A DNA stretch of 21,701 nt. It comes from an archaeon CG07_land_8_20_14_0_80_38_8. GTDB taxonomy: Archaea > Nanobdellota > Nanobdellia > Tiddalikarchaeales > Tiddalikarchaeaceae. The notes beneath the pieces are model-generated. The model was not told where the DNA came from, did not search any database, and saw only the letters and a program-made list of their open reading frames with translations. Of the stretch, positions 21,661 through 21,701 are shown one piece after another (the first letter of the stretch is position 1; every line of letters begins with the position of its first letter). Location of the stretch: assembly GCA_002779595.1 (NCBI GenBank), contig PEWF01000039.1, forward strand, positions 1 to 21,701, written 5' to 3'. The position numbers were made by a program, and so were the translations under genes.

Positions 21661-21701
21661 GGGAACACACTTCGCTACTTTTATAAGTTACTCTCCACTT
21701 A

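Noticed and set aside
1..21701. Insertion sequences, integrases or plasmid replication genes
   Set aside because: No transposase, integrase or Rep-like motifs, and no terminal inverted repeats flanking any gene, were seen.
21490..21701. Known RNA (RNase P, SRP, 5S or tRNA) in the tail
   Set aside because: None of their conserved core sequences or cloverleaf elements is present.

Overview
The window looks like AT-rich archaeal chromosome, most probably from a DPANN lineage of the Woesearchaeota/Pacearchaeota kind. The signs are: an archaeal D-aminoacyl-tRNA deacylase (DTD2/GEK1 type), an archaeal UPF0282 metallo-hydrolase, a Sulfolobus-like single-OB SSB, a tRNA-Thr with a U discriminator base, no encoded CCA on either tRNA, secreted proteins with Cys-rich repeats typical of these archaea, and TATA-like boxes (TTTAAA/TTTATA) centred about 27 nt before many start codons with no Shine-Dalgarno, i.e. 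leaderless transcription. I assign no species.

Layout. 1-2620 (minus): exonuclease III followed by a CopB-type copper P-type ATPase that runs off the left edge. 2677-5372 (plus): a redox group (secreted thioredoxin domain fused to a CcdA-like membrane domain, a cytoplasmic thioredoxin, a small membrane protein) and then a Cys-rich lipoprotein. 5405-5966 (plus): a modified 2[4Fe-4S] ferredoxin and an SSB. 5940-7402 (minus): a MagIII-like DNA glycosylase and two small unknown proteins. 7636-8544: a membrane-anchored Cys-rich secreted protein. 8594-10504 (minus): tRNA-Thr(CGU) and arginyl-tRNA synthetase. 10579-11481 (plus): a tail-anchored protein and a bPH2 membrane protein. 11476-12836 (minus): an NSUN/RsmF-type rRNA or tRNA m5C methyltransferase with its PUA-like partner as a separate gene. 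12875-14688 (minus): a large unknown protein and a MinD/ParA ATPase. 14779-16341: small proteins, tRNA-Phe(GAA) and a Nudix hydrolase. 16469-17907: a coiled-coil winged-helix protein and DtdA. 17980-19314: a possible SecB-like protein and the UPF0282 hydrolase. 19487-20553: a 49-aa membrane peptide and a HAD-like protein whose catalytic motifs are in permuted order. 20691-21701: a tandem repeat, a second coiled-coil winged-helix protein, and a tail with a possible 55-aa gene or structured RNA.

Two functional groupings are plausible. One is reducing power carried from cytoplasmic thioredoxin through the CcdA-like protein to secreted Cys-rich proteins, beside copper export. The other is general housekeeping in tRNA quality control, RNA methylation and base-excision repair.

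The parts least explained by known families lie in the right third. (a) The palindrome GTTCCGGAAC occurs five times exactly, plus variants, between 16.41 and 17.75 kb and nowhere else that I saw. It cuts through two genes in different reading frames and sits upstream of a winged-helix gene. (b) The HAD-like protein at 19816-20553 carries motifs III and IV before motif I. (c) A GTGTTGGA-type tandem array at 20691-20810 has all spacings of 9 or 12 bases, stays open as a 42-aa helical peptide, and abuts a winged-helix gene at a TGAATG junction. It lies where the strand composition flips from C-rich to G-rich.
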